Assembly: GCF_029024105.1 (NCBI RefSeq)
Contig: NZ_CP118963.1
Coordinates: forward strand, 992,001 to 1,056,000
DNA from: Acinetobacter lwoffii
Lineage (GTDB): Bacteria; Pseudomonadota; Gammaproteobacteria; Pseudomonadales; Moraxellaceae
DNA: 64,000 nt
Direction: 5' to 3'
Made by a program: the position numbers and the translations under genes. The notes beneath the pieces were generated by a model that saw only the letters and a program-made list of their open reading frames with translations, was not told the DNA's origin and ran no database searches. Below, in pieces: positions 38,417 through 47,297 of this stretch (position 1 is its first letter; each line of letters starts with the position of its first letter).

Positions 38417-39070
38417 CTATTCTGTATAGAACAAAGTATCGTGATATTCAGCCATGGCACGCAGCTCATCTTTATTCAAATTCAGAATAATTTTATCTGC
38501 TGCCATATTGATGGCCTTGATCACTGCAGATGCACCAATATCTGCTGCCTTGCGTTTGATCATGCCAAGATCCAGGGTTTTATTAAAGTCGACCATAAAA
38601 TGTCGGACTGTCGCTTCACCAAATTGCTTGTACAGGTTACTGAACGCTTGTTTATCGATACTCTGACCGGCTTTAAGTTCCGCATAATGATGTTTTAAAT
38701 TAGTTACCAGATTGGCATCTAGTGACTCACCAATGCGGAAATGCCCTTCAGGATCTTTAAACAGACTGCGCTCAGAGAATGCAATCGACTCTCTGACTAC
38801 GTCATTTGGTGCTTTACTCAATAACTGTTTCAGCAAAACTGCAACAGTCGACTTGATATAGCCAGCCAGTTTTTCCGCAGTATCGCGTTTATCACTGGCA
38901 GGGAAGCGACGCACCAGCTCGGTGAGAATCGCATCAATAATTTCATCATTAATCATCAATGCGGTTTTATCACGCAATGGGTAAAGCGGCTCACTTGAAT
39001 TTTTGTTTTTTTGTGCAGTCTGAATTGTATTTAAAAGCTCTGCAGAAGGAATAAACCCAAAAAATGGCAT
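38417..39070 (-). CDS. Conserved-looking hypothetical protein
   Basis: A 217-residue, mostly helical cytoplasmic protein with no signal or membrane helix. Recurrent features are MINDEIIDAILTELVRRFP and FGEATVRHFMVDFNKTLDLG. A good GAGGT ribosome site precedes the ATG and a terminator follows, so it is a real expressed gene. I do not recognise the family. It lies 19 bases downstream of queF, at the end of a probable yadG-yadH-queF transcript, without an obvious functional link. Confidence 0.75.
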   Translation of the reverse strand: MPFFGFIPSAELLNTIQTAQKNKNSSEPLYPLRDKTALMINDEIIDAILTELVRRFPASDKRDTAEKLAGYIKSTVAVLLKQLLSKAPNDVVRESIAFSERSLFKDPEGHFRIGESLDANLVTNLKHHYAELKAGQSIDKQAFSNLYKQFGEATVRHFMVDFNKTLDLGMIKRKAADIGASAVIKAINMAADKIILNLNKDELRAMAEYHDTLFYTE

Positions 39071-39089
39071 TGTTCAACCTCAATGTTTT

Positions 39090-39905
39090 TTATTGTCGCG
39101 CTAAACGAATAGGGCGAGGCATCCATGTTAAATCCGATACACGGCAAGGGTTGATATCCAATCCACCACGGCGTGTATAGGTTGCGTAGACCATCAGCTT
39201 TTCCGGTTTCAGTTGCTGCCAGATATCGGCAAACATCTGCTCCACACATTGTTCGTGGAACCCATTGTGCTGACGGTAGGAAATAATATAAGCTAAAATA
39301 CTCTTATAACAAGGTTTTTTACCTTGATAACGTATAAAAACTGTTCCCCAGTCCGGCTGGCCAGTGACTGGACAGTTACTTCTGAGTAAATGTGAATACA
39401 GTTGGATTTCACCTTCTGCTGCATCATCCGAATCCAAAGCCAATAAACTGGCATCTGGATGATTTTCTAGGCGCTCAGGTGTCAGCTCGTCAATGCAGAT
39501 GCCTTCCGGCTTGCTGATCTCTAATTCATCGACCTGAAACAATTGCAGTTTAACTTCAGCTTCAGCCGCAGCAGATAAATCTTTTTGGACCGTCGTGATA
39601 AAGGCATCTTGAGATTCAAACTTGGCAAAATTCAGGCTATTGAAATACAGTTTTAAGGATTTGGATTCAATCAGATTCGGCGAAGACGCTGGCAAGCTAA
39701 TGCGGCCAATAGCCACTTGCGGCACACCGGTTGAATTTAACCAGGAAATTTCAAAAACATGCCACCAGTCTGCACCTTGCTGAATCGCTTCGACATGTGC
39801 GTATTGTTCACGGGCAGGCGCGCGCGAAATCGGAAACAGAACATCGGGCTGATATTCTGTCGGGTAATTGGTGTCTTTACCAAGGAGAGATTGTTCTACA
39901 CTCAT
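39090..39905 (-). CDS. queF: NADPH-dependent 7-cyano-7-deazaguanine reductase QueF
   Basis: Reduces preQ0 to preQ1 in queuosine synthesis. This is the long two-domain form (271 residues, as in E. coli). The nucleophile is C178 in RSNCPVTGQPDWG, with D185 seven residues later, matching Cys190/Asp197 of E. coli QueF. The active-site histidine and glutamate are in QHNGFHEQC. Its start overlaps the stop of the upstream permease gene, so it belongs to the yadG-yadH transcript, far from queC and queE. Confidence 0.95.
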   Translation of the reverse strand: MSVEQSLLGKDTNYPTEYQPDVLFPISRAPAREQYAHVEAIQQGADWWHVFEISWLNSTGVPQVAIGRISLPASSPNLIESKSLKLYFNSLNFAKFESQDAFITTVQKDLSAAAEAEVKLQLFQVDELEISKPEGICIDELTPERLENHPDASLLALDSDDAAEGEIQLYSHLLRSNCPVTGQPDWGTVFIRYQGKKPCYKSILAYIISYRQHNGFHEQCVEQMFADIWQQLKPEKLMVYATYTRRGGLDINPCRVSDLTWMPRPIRLARQ

Positions 39906-40678
39906 TATTCACGCATTCCTGAACCACGGGAGAGTAAATGATAGGCCACTGCATACAGCACGGCACAACATAAGGTAATCACTGTCAGTGAAATGGCGAC
40001 ATTGACATCGCTATGTCCTAAAATGCCATAGCGGAAGGCATTGACCATATACACGACAGGATTAATTAAAGATAAATTTTGCCAGAATGGGCTTAAGCTC
40101 GAAATAGCATAAAACACACCACCTAAATAGGTCAGTGGTGTTAACACAAAAGTCGGGATGATCGAGATGTCATCGAAAGATTTGGCATAGACGGCATTAA
40201 TAAAACCACCCAAAGAAAACAGCAAGGAAGTGATCAAGACTGTATATATAGTCACAAACCAGTTAGTAATATATAAGTCAGCAAAAAATAAGCTCACTGC
40301 ACTGACAATGATTGCAACCAGTATCCCACGAATCACACCACCCAACACATGACCCCATAAAATGGCATGCATCGGTACCGGACTCATGATCAGTTCTTCA
40401 ATGCTTTTCTGGAATTTTGAGCTGAAGAAACTGGAAGAGACGTTGGCATAGCTATTGGTGATCACGGCCATCATAATCAGACCGGGCACAATGAACTCCA
40501 TATAACTATAGCCGCCCATTTCTCCAATGCGTGAGCCGACCAGATTACCGAAGATCACGAAGTACAAGCTCATGGTGATTGCAGGTGGCAACAAGGTTTG
40601 TGGCCAGATGCGCATAAAGCGACGCACTTCTTTATAGATAATGGTATATAAAGCTACACTGAGTTGATTAATGTTCAT
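39905..40678 (-). CDS. yadH: ABC-2 exporter permease, YadH type
   Basis: A six-helix ABC-2 membrane protein of 257 residues. FMRIWPQTLLPPAITMSLYFVIFGNLVGSRIG, FIVPGLIMM and FVLTPLTYLGGVFY match E. coli YadH closely. It pairs with the ATPase encoded next upstream, overlapping it by ATGA. The exported molecule of YadGH is not known; the family is related to capsule, antibiotic and Nod-factor exporters. Confidence 0.9.
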   Translation of the reverse strand: MNINQLSVALYTIIYKEVRRFMRIWPQTLLPPAITMSLYFVIFGNLVGSRIGEMGGYSYMEFIVPGLIMMAVITNSYANVSSSFFSSKFQKSIEELIMSPVPMHAILWGHVLGGVIRGILVAIIVSAVSLFFADLYITNWFVTIYTVLITSLLFSLGGFINAVYAKSFDDISIIPTFVLTPLTYLGGVFYAISSLSPFWQNLSLINPVVYMVNAFRYGILGHSDVNVAISLTVITLCCAVLYAVAYHLLSRGSGMRE

Positions 40679-41610
40679 TGCGCAGCTCCATCCAGATTTT
40701 TCTCGACCATTTTCACAAAAAGTTCTTCCAGACGATTGGATTTATTGCGCATACTGCGTACCTGAATATTCTGTGATTCCAGCAACTGGAACAGATCATT
40801 CATGGTATGTGCCTTATCCATGGTAATTTCTAAGGTCATCGGATCGATCAGGTTAAAACGCACGCCGATGATATCCAGATGCAAAGGTTCAATCGGTTCG
40901 GCCAGATCAAAAATAAACGATTCTTCATTGAGCTGACTCAGGAAGCTTTTCATGGTGGTGTCTTCTTTAATCACACCGCGATCAATAATCGCAATACGGC
41001 GACACAGCATTTCTGCTTCTTCTAGATAATGCGTGGTCAGAATGATAGAGGTGCCTTTTTCATTCATCTCGTTTAAAAATTCCCACATCGAACGACGCAA
41101 CTCGATATCAACGCCTGCCGTCGGTTCATCCAGAATTAGCAGTTTCGGTTCGTGCATCATGGCGCGCGCAATCATCAGGCGACGTTTCATCCCGCCGGAT
41201 AACATGCGGGCCTGAGTGGCACGCTTTTCCCATAAACCCAGTTTGGTCAGATAAAGCTCCGCCCGTTCCTGTGCAATTTTTTTAGGAATGCCGTAATAGC
41301 CTGCCTGAGTCACCAAAATATCAAAGGTTTTTTCAAACTGGGCAAAGTTGAATTCCTGAGGTACTACACCTAGGCACTGTTTGGCCTGGGAAGGGTGGGT
41401 ATCCAGATTATGACCAAAAATTTCGACTGTACCGGAGGTTTTTTTTGTTAATGAGCTGATAATACCGATGGTAGTAGATTTTCCTGCGCCATTAGGCCCC
41501 AATAGCGCATAAAATTCACCTTCTGGTACATTTAAGTTAATCCCTTTCAATGCCTGAAAGCCATTGCGATAGGTCTTTGACACATCCCTTAAGATCAGTG
41601 CATCAGTCAT
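40675..41610 (-). CDS. yadG: ABC exporter ATPase, YadG type
   Basis: The nucleotide-binding partner of YadH. Walker A is GPNGAGKST, the signature MLSGGMKRRLMIARA and Walker B LLILDEPTAGVDIE; VPQEFNFAQFE is a YadG-specific stretch. The chosen start MTDALILRDVSK has a GAG seven bases ahead; the ORF extends 16 codons further without support. It heads the yadG-yadH-queF run. At 311 residues it matches E. coli YadG (about 308). Confidence 0.92.
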   Translation of the reverse strand: MTDALILRDVSKTYRNGFQALKGINLNVPEGEFYALLGPNGAGKSTTIGIISSLTKKTSGTVEIFGHNLDTHPSQAKQCLGVVPQEFNFAQFEKTFDILVTQAGYYGIPKKIAQERAELYLTKLGLWEKRATQARMLSGGMKRRLMIARAMMHEPKLLILDEPTAGVDIELRRSMWEFLNEMNEKGTSIILTTHYLEEAEMLCRRIAIIDRGVIKEDTTMKSFLSQLNEESFIFDLAEPIEPLHLDIIGVRFNLIDPMTLEITMDKAHTMNDLFQLLESQNIQVRSMRNKSNRLEELFVKMVEKNLDGAAQ

Positions 41611-41800
41611 GAATATCTCAAATGGTGAAAAGTTGAGATATTGTGAGTGATCTCGCAAAATAAGCCAAGTGATTCACATGCAATTCTGTGTTGCTGTTTT
41701 GGAACATTGTATAAAGCTTAAGCATAAAAATGATGAAGTTAGAGATAGTTGCTTTACCTTATGCTTTTTTTTGTTATGATGTGCGCGATCCAAAAAAGAT

Positions 41801-41876
41801 GCGCTCATAGCTCAACTGGATAGAGTACAGGTCTCCGAAGCCTGTGGCGTGGGTTCGAGTCCCGCTGAGCGCACCA
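41801..41876 (+). tRNA. tRNA-Arg (CCG)
   Basis: A 76-base cloverleaf with acceptor stem GCGCTCA/TGAGCGC and encoded CCA. The anticodon loop CTCCGAA gives CCG, and the T arm reads GGGTTCGAGTCCC. A possible promoter (TTTACC and TATGAT, 16 bases apart) lies just upstream at 41753-41780. No clear terminator follows before the convergent cyclase gene. Confidence 0.97.
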
Positions 41877-41911
41877 TTTATTTAATCTATAAATCTGAAA
41901 AATAAATCAAA

Positions 41912-43483
41912 TTAGTAACGCACACAGTTACGGCCATCATCTTTCGCCCGATAAAGATTGTTATCGGCAATTTTCAAAACGTCTAGAATATTTTTAGAAC
42001 TGTCTGGCCAAGAAGCAATACCAATCGAAATGCTAATGTGACCTATGTCCTGAATCTCTTTACCTGCAATTTCTTTTCTGAACCTTTCTGCGCTTTCATA
42101 AACTTCAGTGAGATTGCTGTTCGGTATAATAATGATAAATTCTTCACCACCGTAGCGGCAGCAAATATCATCTTTACGAAATTTTTGCTGCATCGTCTTG
42201 GCAATATGCTTTAAGACAACATCACCTTGATCATGACCGTAATTGTCATTAATGTTTTTAAAATGATCAACATCCATCAGAAGCACTGAAAAAGGGATGT
42301 TCATTTTCATGTTTTGAGTCATGACATAATTCAAACCACGACGATTCATCAAGCCGGTTAAAGGATCTGTATTAATATGATGATCCATCTTGCTCATTTG
42401 TTGTGAAAATTTTCGAACACTCAGCAGTAGGGCTAACTTGAATTTTGTGACCTCATAGTACCAAGGCTGGATATCCTTAATTTTTGAGCCGATTTCTGCC
42501 TGATTCAGTAAACTCGCCATATCTGCCAGTTGGTTCAACGGGGCCGAGATAGAATCAGACAGCCGCCATACAATATAAAAAACCAGCAAATAAAATAAAA
42601 AGAATCCTGCGGCCAATTTATAAAGGATAGAATTTGCCTGTTTAAGTAAGTCATGGGTAGGTTGCTGGGAAACCACGATCCAGTTTGAAGTCGGAATATG
42701 AGAAAAACCTGCCAGATTATCAACGCCCTGGCTGTTGATTAAACGAATTTGACCATTTTTATGCGCATGCATATATTGCAGACCAGTATTATTGCTGGCC
42801 CATTGCCCAATTCTTTCACGATCCGGATGAAAAATAATTTTATTTTCATTGTTAATCACATACATATAACTATTCTTATAATTTTTATAAGTGGTTAGAA
42901 GCTGATTAATTACATTTTTTTCTTTTAAATAAATCGCTGCACCGATGAAGCCCTGATAGTGATTTGACTTGTCAAAAATAGGTTGAGAAATAAACACGAT
43001 CATATTTTTTTGTACAGAAAAATAGGGTGAAGATATATAAGTCGATTTTTTATGGAGAGAGTCAATAATCCCTTGAGTATGTTGTATTTTGCTTTTATCA
43101 ATATGCAAAATATTAGGCGAAAAGTTTATTAGTCTGCCTTGGGTATCACTGATCACGACACTGTTATAGTGTTCAGACTGATATTTTAATTTATTGACCT
43201 CGGCTTCTCTAAGTTCATTGTTGTTAAAGTCTTGACCTAATATTTTGGCACTATAGTCCAGTTCAAGAAGCATATTTCTAAAATGGTTGTCTGTACTTAA
43301 TGCAATTTTATGGGCATGGTCAGCATTTAAGGCAAGAGAATTGTCGATTAACTGATTTTTTACGATCTGATAGCTAATAATGAGAGAAATAATAAAAAGG
43401 CTAGACACACTGAAAATAGCTAATAAAAGTATTAACTGCCTTAAATTGAGATCAAGGTGTTTCCTAAAATTATTAGCTGACAT
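41912..43483 (-). CDS. Membrane diguanylate cyclase with Cache sensor and GGEEF domain
   Basis: Makes cyclic di-GMP. A transmembrane segment at about residues 17-37 and another near residue 285-305 (LAAGFFLFYLLVFYIVW) bracket a periplasmic dCache-type sensor of about 250 residues. The GGEEF motif at 445-449 is intact (RYGGEEF). An RxxD product-inhibition site (RKDD) lies five residues before it, so both activity and feedback inhibition are expected. No EAL domain is present. The ligand is unknown. Ribosome site weak. Confidence 0.92.
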   Translation of the reverse strand: MSANNFRKHLDLNLRQLILLLAIFSVSSLFIISLIISYQIVKNQLIDNSLALNADHAHKIALSTDNHFRNMLLELDYSAKILGQDFNNNELREAEVNKLKYQSEHYNSVVISDTQGRLINFSPNILHIDKSKIQHTQGIIDSLHKKSTYISSPYFSVQKNMIVFISQPIFDKSNHYQGFIGAAIYLKEKNVINQLLTTYKNYKNSYMYVINNENKIIFHPDRERIGQWASNNTGLQYMHAHKNGQIRLINSQGVDNLAGFSHIPTSNWIVVSQQPTHDLLKQANSILYKLAAGFFLFYLLVFYIVWRLSDSISAPLNQLADMASLLNQAEIGSKIKDIQPWYYEVTKFKLALLLSVRKFSQQMSKMDHHINTDPLTGLMNRRGLNYVMTQNMKMNIPFSVLLMDVDHFKNINDNYGHDQGDVVLKHIAKTMQQKFRKDDICCRYGGEEFIIIIPNSNLTEVYESAERFRKEIAGKEIQDIGHISISIGIASWPDSSKNILDVLKIADNNLYRAKDDGRNCVRY

Positions 43484-44476
43484 AAAAAGTTATATATATC
43501 TCGATGTATTTATGAGCATTGTATTGCATTTATATTCAATGTTTAAGGTTGATATAAAATTAAATTTCTATTAAGTAGGAGTTTTTATTTTGATCAAATT
43601 TAGAGTTTACAGATCGATTGCATGTAAATAGGGTAGCTTTGAAAAGCTGAGTAAGGTTCTGAATATTTAACTATGCTACAAATAAAAATATGACATTTAA
43701 CGTTCAGAAAATCTATTCAATAATTTTGATCCGTCCCTCTAAATGATGAAGTACTCAGACAAAAATATGGTTAATTGACCTTAATGAGGAGATTGAATTA
43801 TCGCCAATTTTTGAAAATAACCTTTTAAAATTAGTCGTATAGATTCTATGACAGCAGTTTCTTTGAATATTGCGTCCTTTTCCGGAAGTATTTTTTCATA
43901 AAAAATCATATTCGAGTTTAAATTTTGAAGCGCTTATTAGAGGTTAGGAAAGAAAGTATTGAGCGGGCTATTCAATCGGAAATCGTATACTTAATAAGAT
44001 ATTTTTCTAGAAATCAATGAATTAAATAAAGATGATATAAATACAAAATTCTTCGGATGGCAAGCCATAAATATTCTAATCTGCTTTAAAAAAATGACAA
44101 TTGAAATCTTGTATAAGTCTTCTTTTAGAAGTGTAAAAGGGTATTGTCGGCTAAAAAAATACTGTTATATTCAACTCATGGTAGGTCGTAAAATCAATAA
44201 GACGCTACCGATAAGTTGGACGGATCAATGACAGTTAGTTGAGTTTGATGTTTATCACCAGACAATAAATCTAGCACTAGCCATCCAACACAGAGCTCGC
44301 AGAAATGCGAGCTTTTTTAATGTCTGCACAATTCATTAAGTTTAATATTCTTTTTCTTATAATCCATTCAGATAAAAAAGTTTACATTGCCAAATTCGCT
44401 AACATCTTGAAGATTAATCGCTTGGCTAATTATGGTATAAAAAACTGCAAATTGGATAATGAGAGAGGAAGGAAAA
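43484..44476. other. Gene-poor kilobase with an orphan terminator
   Basis: No convincing gene is present in these 993 AT-rich bases. Short frames exist: a 42-codon frame on the minus strand (43781-43909) and a 45-codon frame on the plus strand (44094-44231) that continues in phase beyond one TGA. Near the right end a strong rho-independent terminator (44295-44318) has no gene ahead of it. It may be the site of a decayed gene or of an untranslated RNA. Confidence 0.5.
44295..44318 (+). terminator. Orphan terminator in the gene-poor region
   Basis: A perfect seven-base stem GCTCGCA-GAAA-TGCGAGC followed by six T. No plus-strand gene lies upstream within the window until the divergent cyclase region. 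Confidence 0.8.
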
Positions 44477-44695
44477 ATGTCAAAGATGATTGATATCAAA
44501 GTGAAAGATCAATTTAGCCAAGTGACTGAAGCGAAAGCGATGCTGCGTTCCTTTGCAGAGCACAACATTCATCATGCAGCTGAGTTGGTCAAAAAAATTG
44601 AACACATCGTGGTGGATGGTGAAACCATTCTGCCGAGTATTGAGTTGTTGTTTGAAAGCCAACAATCTTCAAATATTTATCGCGTTATCGAATAA
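44477..44695 (+). CDS. Small conserved-looking hypothetical protein
   Basis: A 72-residue soluble protein. The ATG follows AGGAAGGA, a strong ribosome site, and a terminator follows at 44771, so it appears to be a genuine monocistronic gene. The sequence is helical and charged, with no cysteine and no motif I know (KAMLRSFAEHNIHHAAELVKK). Function unknown. Confidence 0.7.
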   Translation: MSKMIDIKVKDQFSQVTEAKAMLRSFAEHNIHHAAELVKKIEHIVVDGETILPSIELLFESQQSSNIYRVIE

Positions 44696-44770
44696 TTTAA
44701 TCAGTGAACTTCAGATAGGTAGAAAAAAATTGAACTTATTTATCCGAAATCACCGATTCAGCAGTTAAAA

Positions 44771-44797
44771 AACTCACCATTTAGGTGAGTTTTTTTA
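44771..44797 (+). terminator. Terminator of the 72-residue protein gene
   Basis: A perfect eight-base stem (44771-44778 with 44784-44791) and T run. Confidence 0.85.
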
Positions 44798-44920
44798 TAC
44801 TTTGGTATTTGCTAGCTTGGATGCTAATGTGTGCAGCTATAATCATAAGTTGATTCAATCTCTAAGAGAAGACAACGTGATAATGGGCTTTAATTGGCCG
44901 AAGAAATATCCCATAACAAT

Positions 44921-44942
44921 AAAAAAGCTCGCTGGAGTGAGC
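44921..44942 (-). terminator. Terminator of the 118-residue protein gene
   Basis: GCTCGC-TGGA-GTGAGC stem (one G-T pair) followed by T-rich sequence on the minus strand, directly beyond the stop codon at 44949. Confidence 0.75.
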
Positions 44943-44948
44943 AAATAT

Positions 44949-45305
44949 TTAAATCTGTTTAAGCTGCACATTCACATCATATTTTTCAAAATCTTTTAGA
45001 ATCTGCACTAAAGTTTGCTGTGCGATTGTATGCTCAGGGCTTAAAGAAATTTCCTGACGAGTCGTGCTGTCAAAACATTCAATGGCCTGGATCAGCCAAT
45101 GATGCTCAATGGGACTTTTTTGAATCAATATACGGCGCGGTTGCAAGCTGTCACTGATCTGGCGGGGAAGCACATAGGTAATCGCCAGTTGCACAAATTG
45201 CAGTTCTTCAACCGGACTTAAAAAGGTGATCACCCAGTTGCCAACTTTACTCAGTTGCATGGGATTATCGAACGCATCGAATTCTAAATAATGTGACATA
45301 TACAT
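44949..45305 (-). CDS. Hypothetical protein
   Basis: A 118-residue soluble protein without recognised motif. It begins MYMSHYLEFDAF; the second methionine two codons in has slightly better spacing to GGAT. The composition is balanced, with alternating hydrophobic positions that suggest an alpha/beta fold. It has its own terminator. No functional context is apparent. Confidence 0.6.
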   Translation of the reverse strand: MYMSHYLEFDAFDNPMQLSKVGNWVITFLSPVEELQFVQLAITYVLPRQISDSLQPRRILIQKSPIEHHWLIQAIECFDSTTRQEISLSPEHTIAQQTLVQILKDFEKYDVNVQLKQI

Positions 45306-45517
45306 GATCCAATCGGATGTCTATGCTCACTATATGGCGGGATTATAATTCTTTTTCTATCACGCTTAAGTCGGATATTTCGAGCTTTAAATTTTGCTTA
45401 AATATAAATATATCAAATAACCAATTAGTTATCTTGAATAATTAAAGCTGCCTCATTGTTAAACTCACTTATTTAAGAGTTTAAAAGACTAAGATGTTCT
45501 TATTCAGGCGCTTCATT

Positions 45518-46165
45518 TTACTGCAATTGATCTAAAGCAAAATTGATCTGCTTCAGAATGTGATTCAATTCTTGGGGAGCAATACGGCTTTCCTGAAGGG
45601 ACGTGATCCATTGCATTTGGCACAGTTTTAAACTGCGCGTATCCGGCGCCTGTAAAATCTGATGAATTTGCTGCTTGGCCATCAAGCCACAATATTTTTG
45701 TAAGCTTTCCATCATCATATATTTAAGGTCTTCAAAAGACATAGGTTGCAGTTCAGGCAGCTTTTTTGCATGGCTTGAATCCGTTTCAGCAGATGGAATG
45801 TCCTGCGCTACTTTAATGGATTCCATCTCAGGATGGAGTTCTTTTGTCGCAGAAGCTGCTGCTATCGATGAGTCCAACGATCGGTTAATCTCGGAGTGTG
45901 CCAGGTCAACTTTTGTATCTGTTCTTGCATCAGCCTGCTTTTGACTGATGGCTACCTCGCCAGTTTCAGCCGGAACGATTAAATCCATGGCATAAAGTTG
46001 ATCTAAGAGTTCGGTAGGAGCAAGCTGTTGTTTTAAGCCATCATTTAATAAGTTGAAATCCTGGCTGCCGATCAGAACCAGTAAGCGGCGTTGGCGTGCG
46101 GTCAGTGGGATGGAGCGATCCTGTAGCACCTCGATCCCACGTTGAGTTTTATAAAAATGCATCAT
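45518..46165 (-). CDS. Hypothetical protein with two ordered ends and a disordered middle
   Basis: A 215-residue protein. The first 70 residues (TQRGIEVLQDRSIPLTARQRRLLVLIG) look like a small helical, possibly winged-helix, domain. Residues 75-135 are polar and low in complexity (Ser, Ala, Glu, Asp, Lys). The last 75 residues are a helical domain (YMMMESLQKYCGLMAKQQIHQIL). No signal or membrane segment. I do not recognise the family; a regulatory or adaptor role is possible but unsupported. Its ribosome site is weak. Confidence 0.6.
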   Translation of the reverse strand: MMHFYKTQRGIEVLQDRSIPLTARQRRLLVLIGSQDFNLLNDGLKQQLAPTELLDQLYAMDLIVPAETGEVAISQKQADARTDTKVDLAHSEINRSLDSSIAAASATKELHPEMESIKVAQDIPSAETDSSHAKKLPELQPMSFEDLKYMMMESLQKYCGLMAKQQIHQILQAPDTRSLKLCQMQWITSLQESRIAPQELNHILKQINFALDQLQ

Positions 46166-46266
46166 AACTGAATAGATGGTTGCTTAAATTCAGCTAGAGC
46201 ATAGTCTGTGAAAATTACATTAATATGAAGTATTTATTAAAATACAGAGGTTTATTTTGATAAGAC

Positions 46267-46965
46267 CTATAATGTCGTGATCGCCGTATTTTCAAGTGCC
46301 TTGCGTAAATAAGGATCGAGTTCATCCTGACGCAGCAACCATTGCACATAGTCAGCAGGTAGTTCTGCAATAGCAGTGCCGCGATGTTTACCAAAATTAA
46401 TCGTACGTGGAATTCGGGCATCTTCAGAAGCGTCGAATAATTCCTGCATGCTGTTGATTTTTAAATGATGCACAATATGCATCAAAATATTGGCAGTTAA
46501 AATAATATCCATATCGGCACGATGCGCTTTACGGATCATTTCACGCGCTCTTTCGCTGCCTTTGGTGATCATATAAATCAGGGCAGAAATATTGTGTGCT
46601 TCCGCATCTGGCCAGACCCGACGTGCTAAAGCCAGTGTACAAATCGCCTTGATTTTTGAAGTATCTACACCACATTTTTCGATGGCACGGACGTCATAAT
46701 CAATATTATGGCCGATCATGTAGACGGTTTCATCAGGCAGGCGAAAGGTACTGTAATGCGGCTGACCTTCCAGATCCGATTCCAGAATATGATGCACGGC
46801 CATGGCAGCAAAAGAAATAGCTTCGTCACATGAGTAGAGCTGATCAAACAGGCGGCTTTTATCCAGACTGATTTTATGCTCTACAATTTCGACAGGCGCA
46901 TAAGCAATTTCGATGGGTTGACCATTTAAAGTATGCGTTTCGGTATCAAGAATAATGGCCTGCAT
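46267..46965 (-). CDS. exoX: DEDD exonuclease, ExoX type
   Basis: A 3'-5' exonuclease of the DnaQ superfamily with a C-terminal DUF3820 domain. Exo I holds D7 and E9 (DTET), Exo II is GHNIDYDVRA and Exo III is HRADMDIILT. The tail INFGKHRGTAIAELPADYVQWLL is the DUF3820 segment also present in E. coli ExoX, which removes 3' ends in mismatch repair and recombination. The start chosen (MQAIILDTE) removes an unsupported 19-codon extension from a TTG. Confidence 0.85.
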   Translation of the reverse strand: MQAIILDTETHTLNGQPIEIAYAPVEIVEHKISLDKSRLFDQLYSCDEAISFAAMAVHHILESDLEGQPHYSTFRLPDETVYMIGHNIDYDVRAIEKCGVDTSKIKAICTLALARRVWPDAEAHNISALIYMITKGSERAREMIRKAHRADMDIILTANILMHIVHHLKINSMQELFDASEDARIPRTINFGKHRGTAIAELPADYVQWLLRQDELDPYLRKALENTAITTL

Positions 46966-47297
46966 GTCGGAAATGTGCCTGAAAAAGAGAGGAGAGTAAA
47001 ATCTAACATTATTATTTTGCAACTGACAATTGAATTGCTTTATTTCTGTATTAATTGCAGGCTTTTTAACGTATGACGACTATTTGTATAGTTCTGGAGA
47101 GGAGAAATTCTCTATTTTAAAGTTTGTTGATTTCATAATAAATCTAAACCGGTGCGAATTTAATAGAAAAAATAACGCATTCTTTTCTTGATATTGTTTA
47201 GATAAATTGGGAAATTACATGTGGTTTTATCGTTTGTTAAAGATAAAACCAGAAAAACTCATTAGAGATGATAATAAATAAGATAAGGATAAGATCG
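46966..47297. other. Intergenic region before the lipoprotein hydrolase
   Basis: Divergent promoter region of exoX and the hydrolase, with no open frame. Its main feature is a perfect nine-base inverted repeat with a ten-base spacer (47223-47231 and 47242-47250), 48 bases before the hydrolase ATG. Confidence 0.5.
47223..47250 (+). promoter_or_regulatory. Inverted repeat upstream of the lipoprotein hydrolase
   Basis: GGTTTTATC and GATAAAACC face each other across ten bases. The arrangement suits a dimeric regulator operator or an mRNA hairpin in the 5' leader. It lacks a T tail, so it is not a terminator. Confidence 0.45.

Noticed and set aside
41755..41800. Firm promoter call for tRNA-Arg
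   Set aside because: The best -35 match (TTTACC, 16-base spacer) is only moderate and several other T-rich hexamers compete, so it is mentioned within the tRNA entry only.
43781..43909. 42-codon minus-strand frame as a gene
   Set aside because: It reads plausibly but has no ribosome site that stands out and no recognised motif; kept only as part of the gene-poor region.
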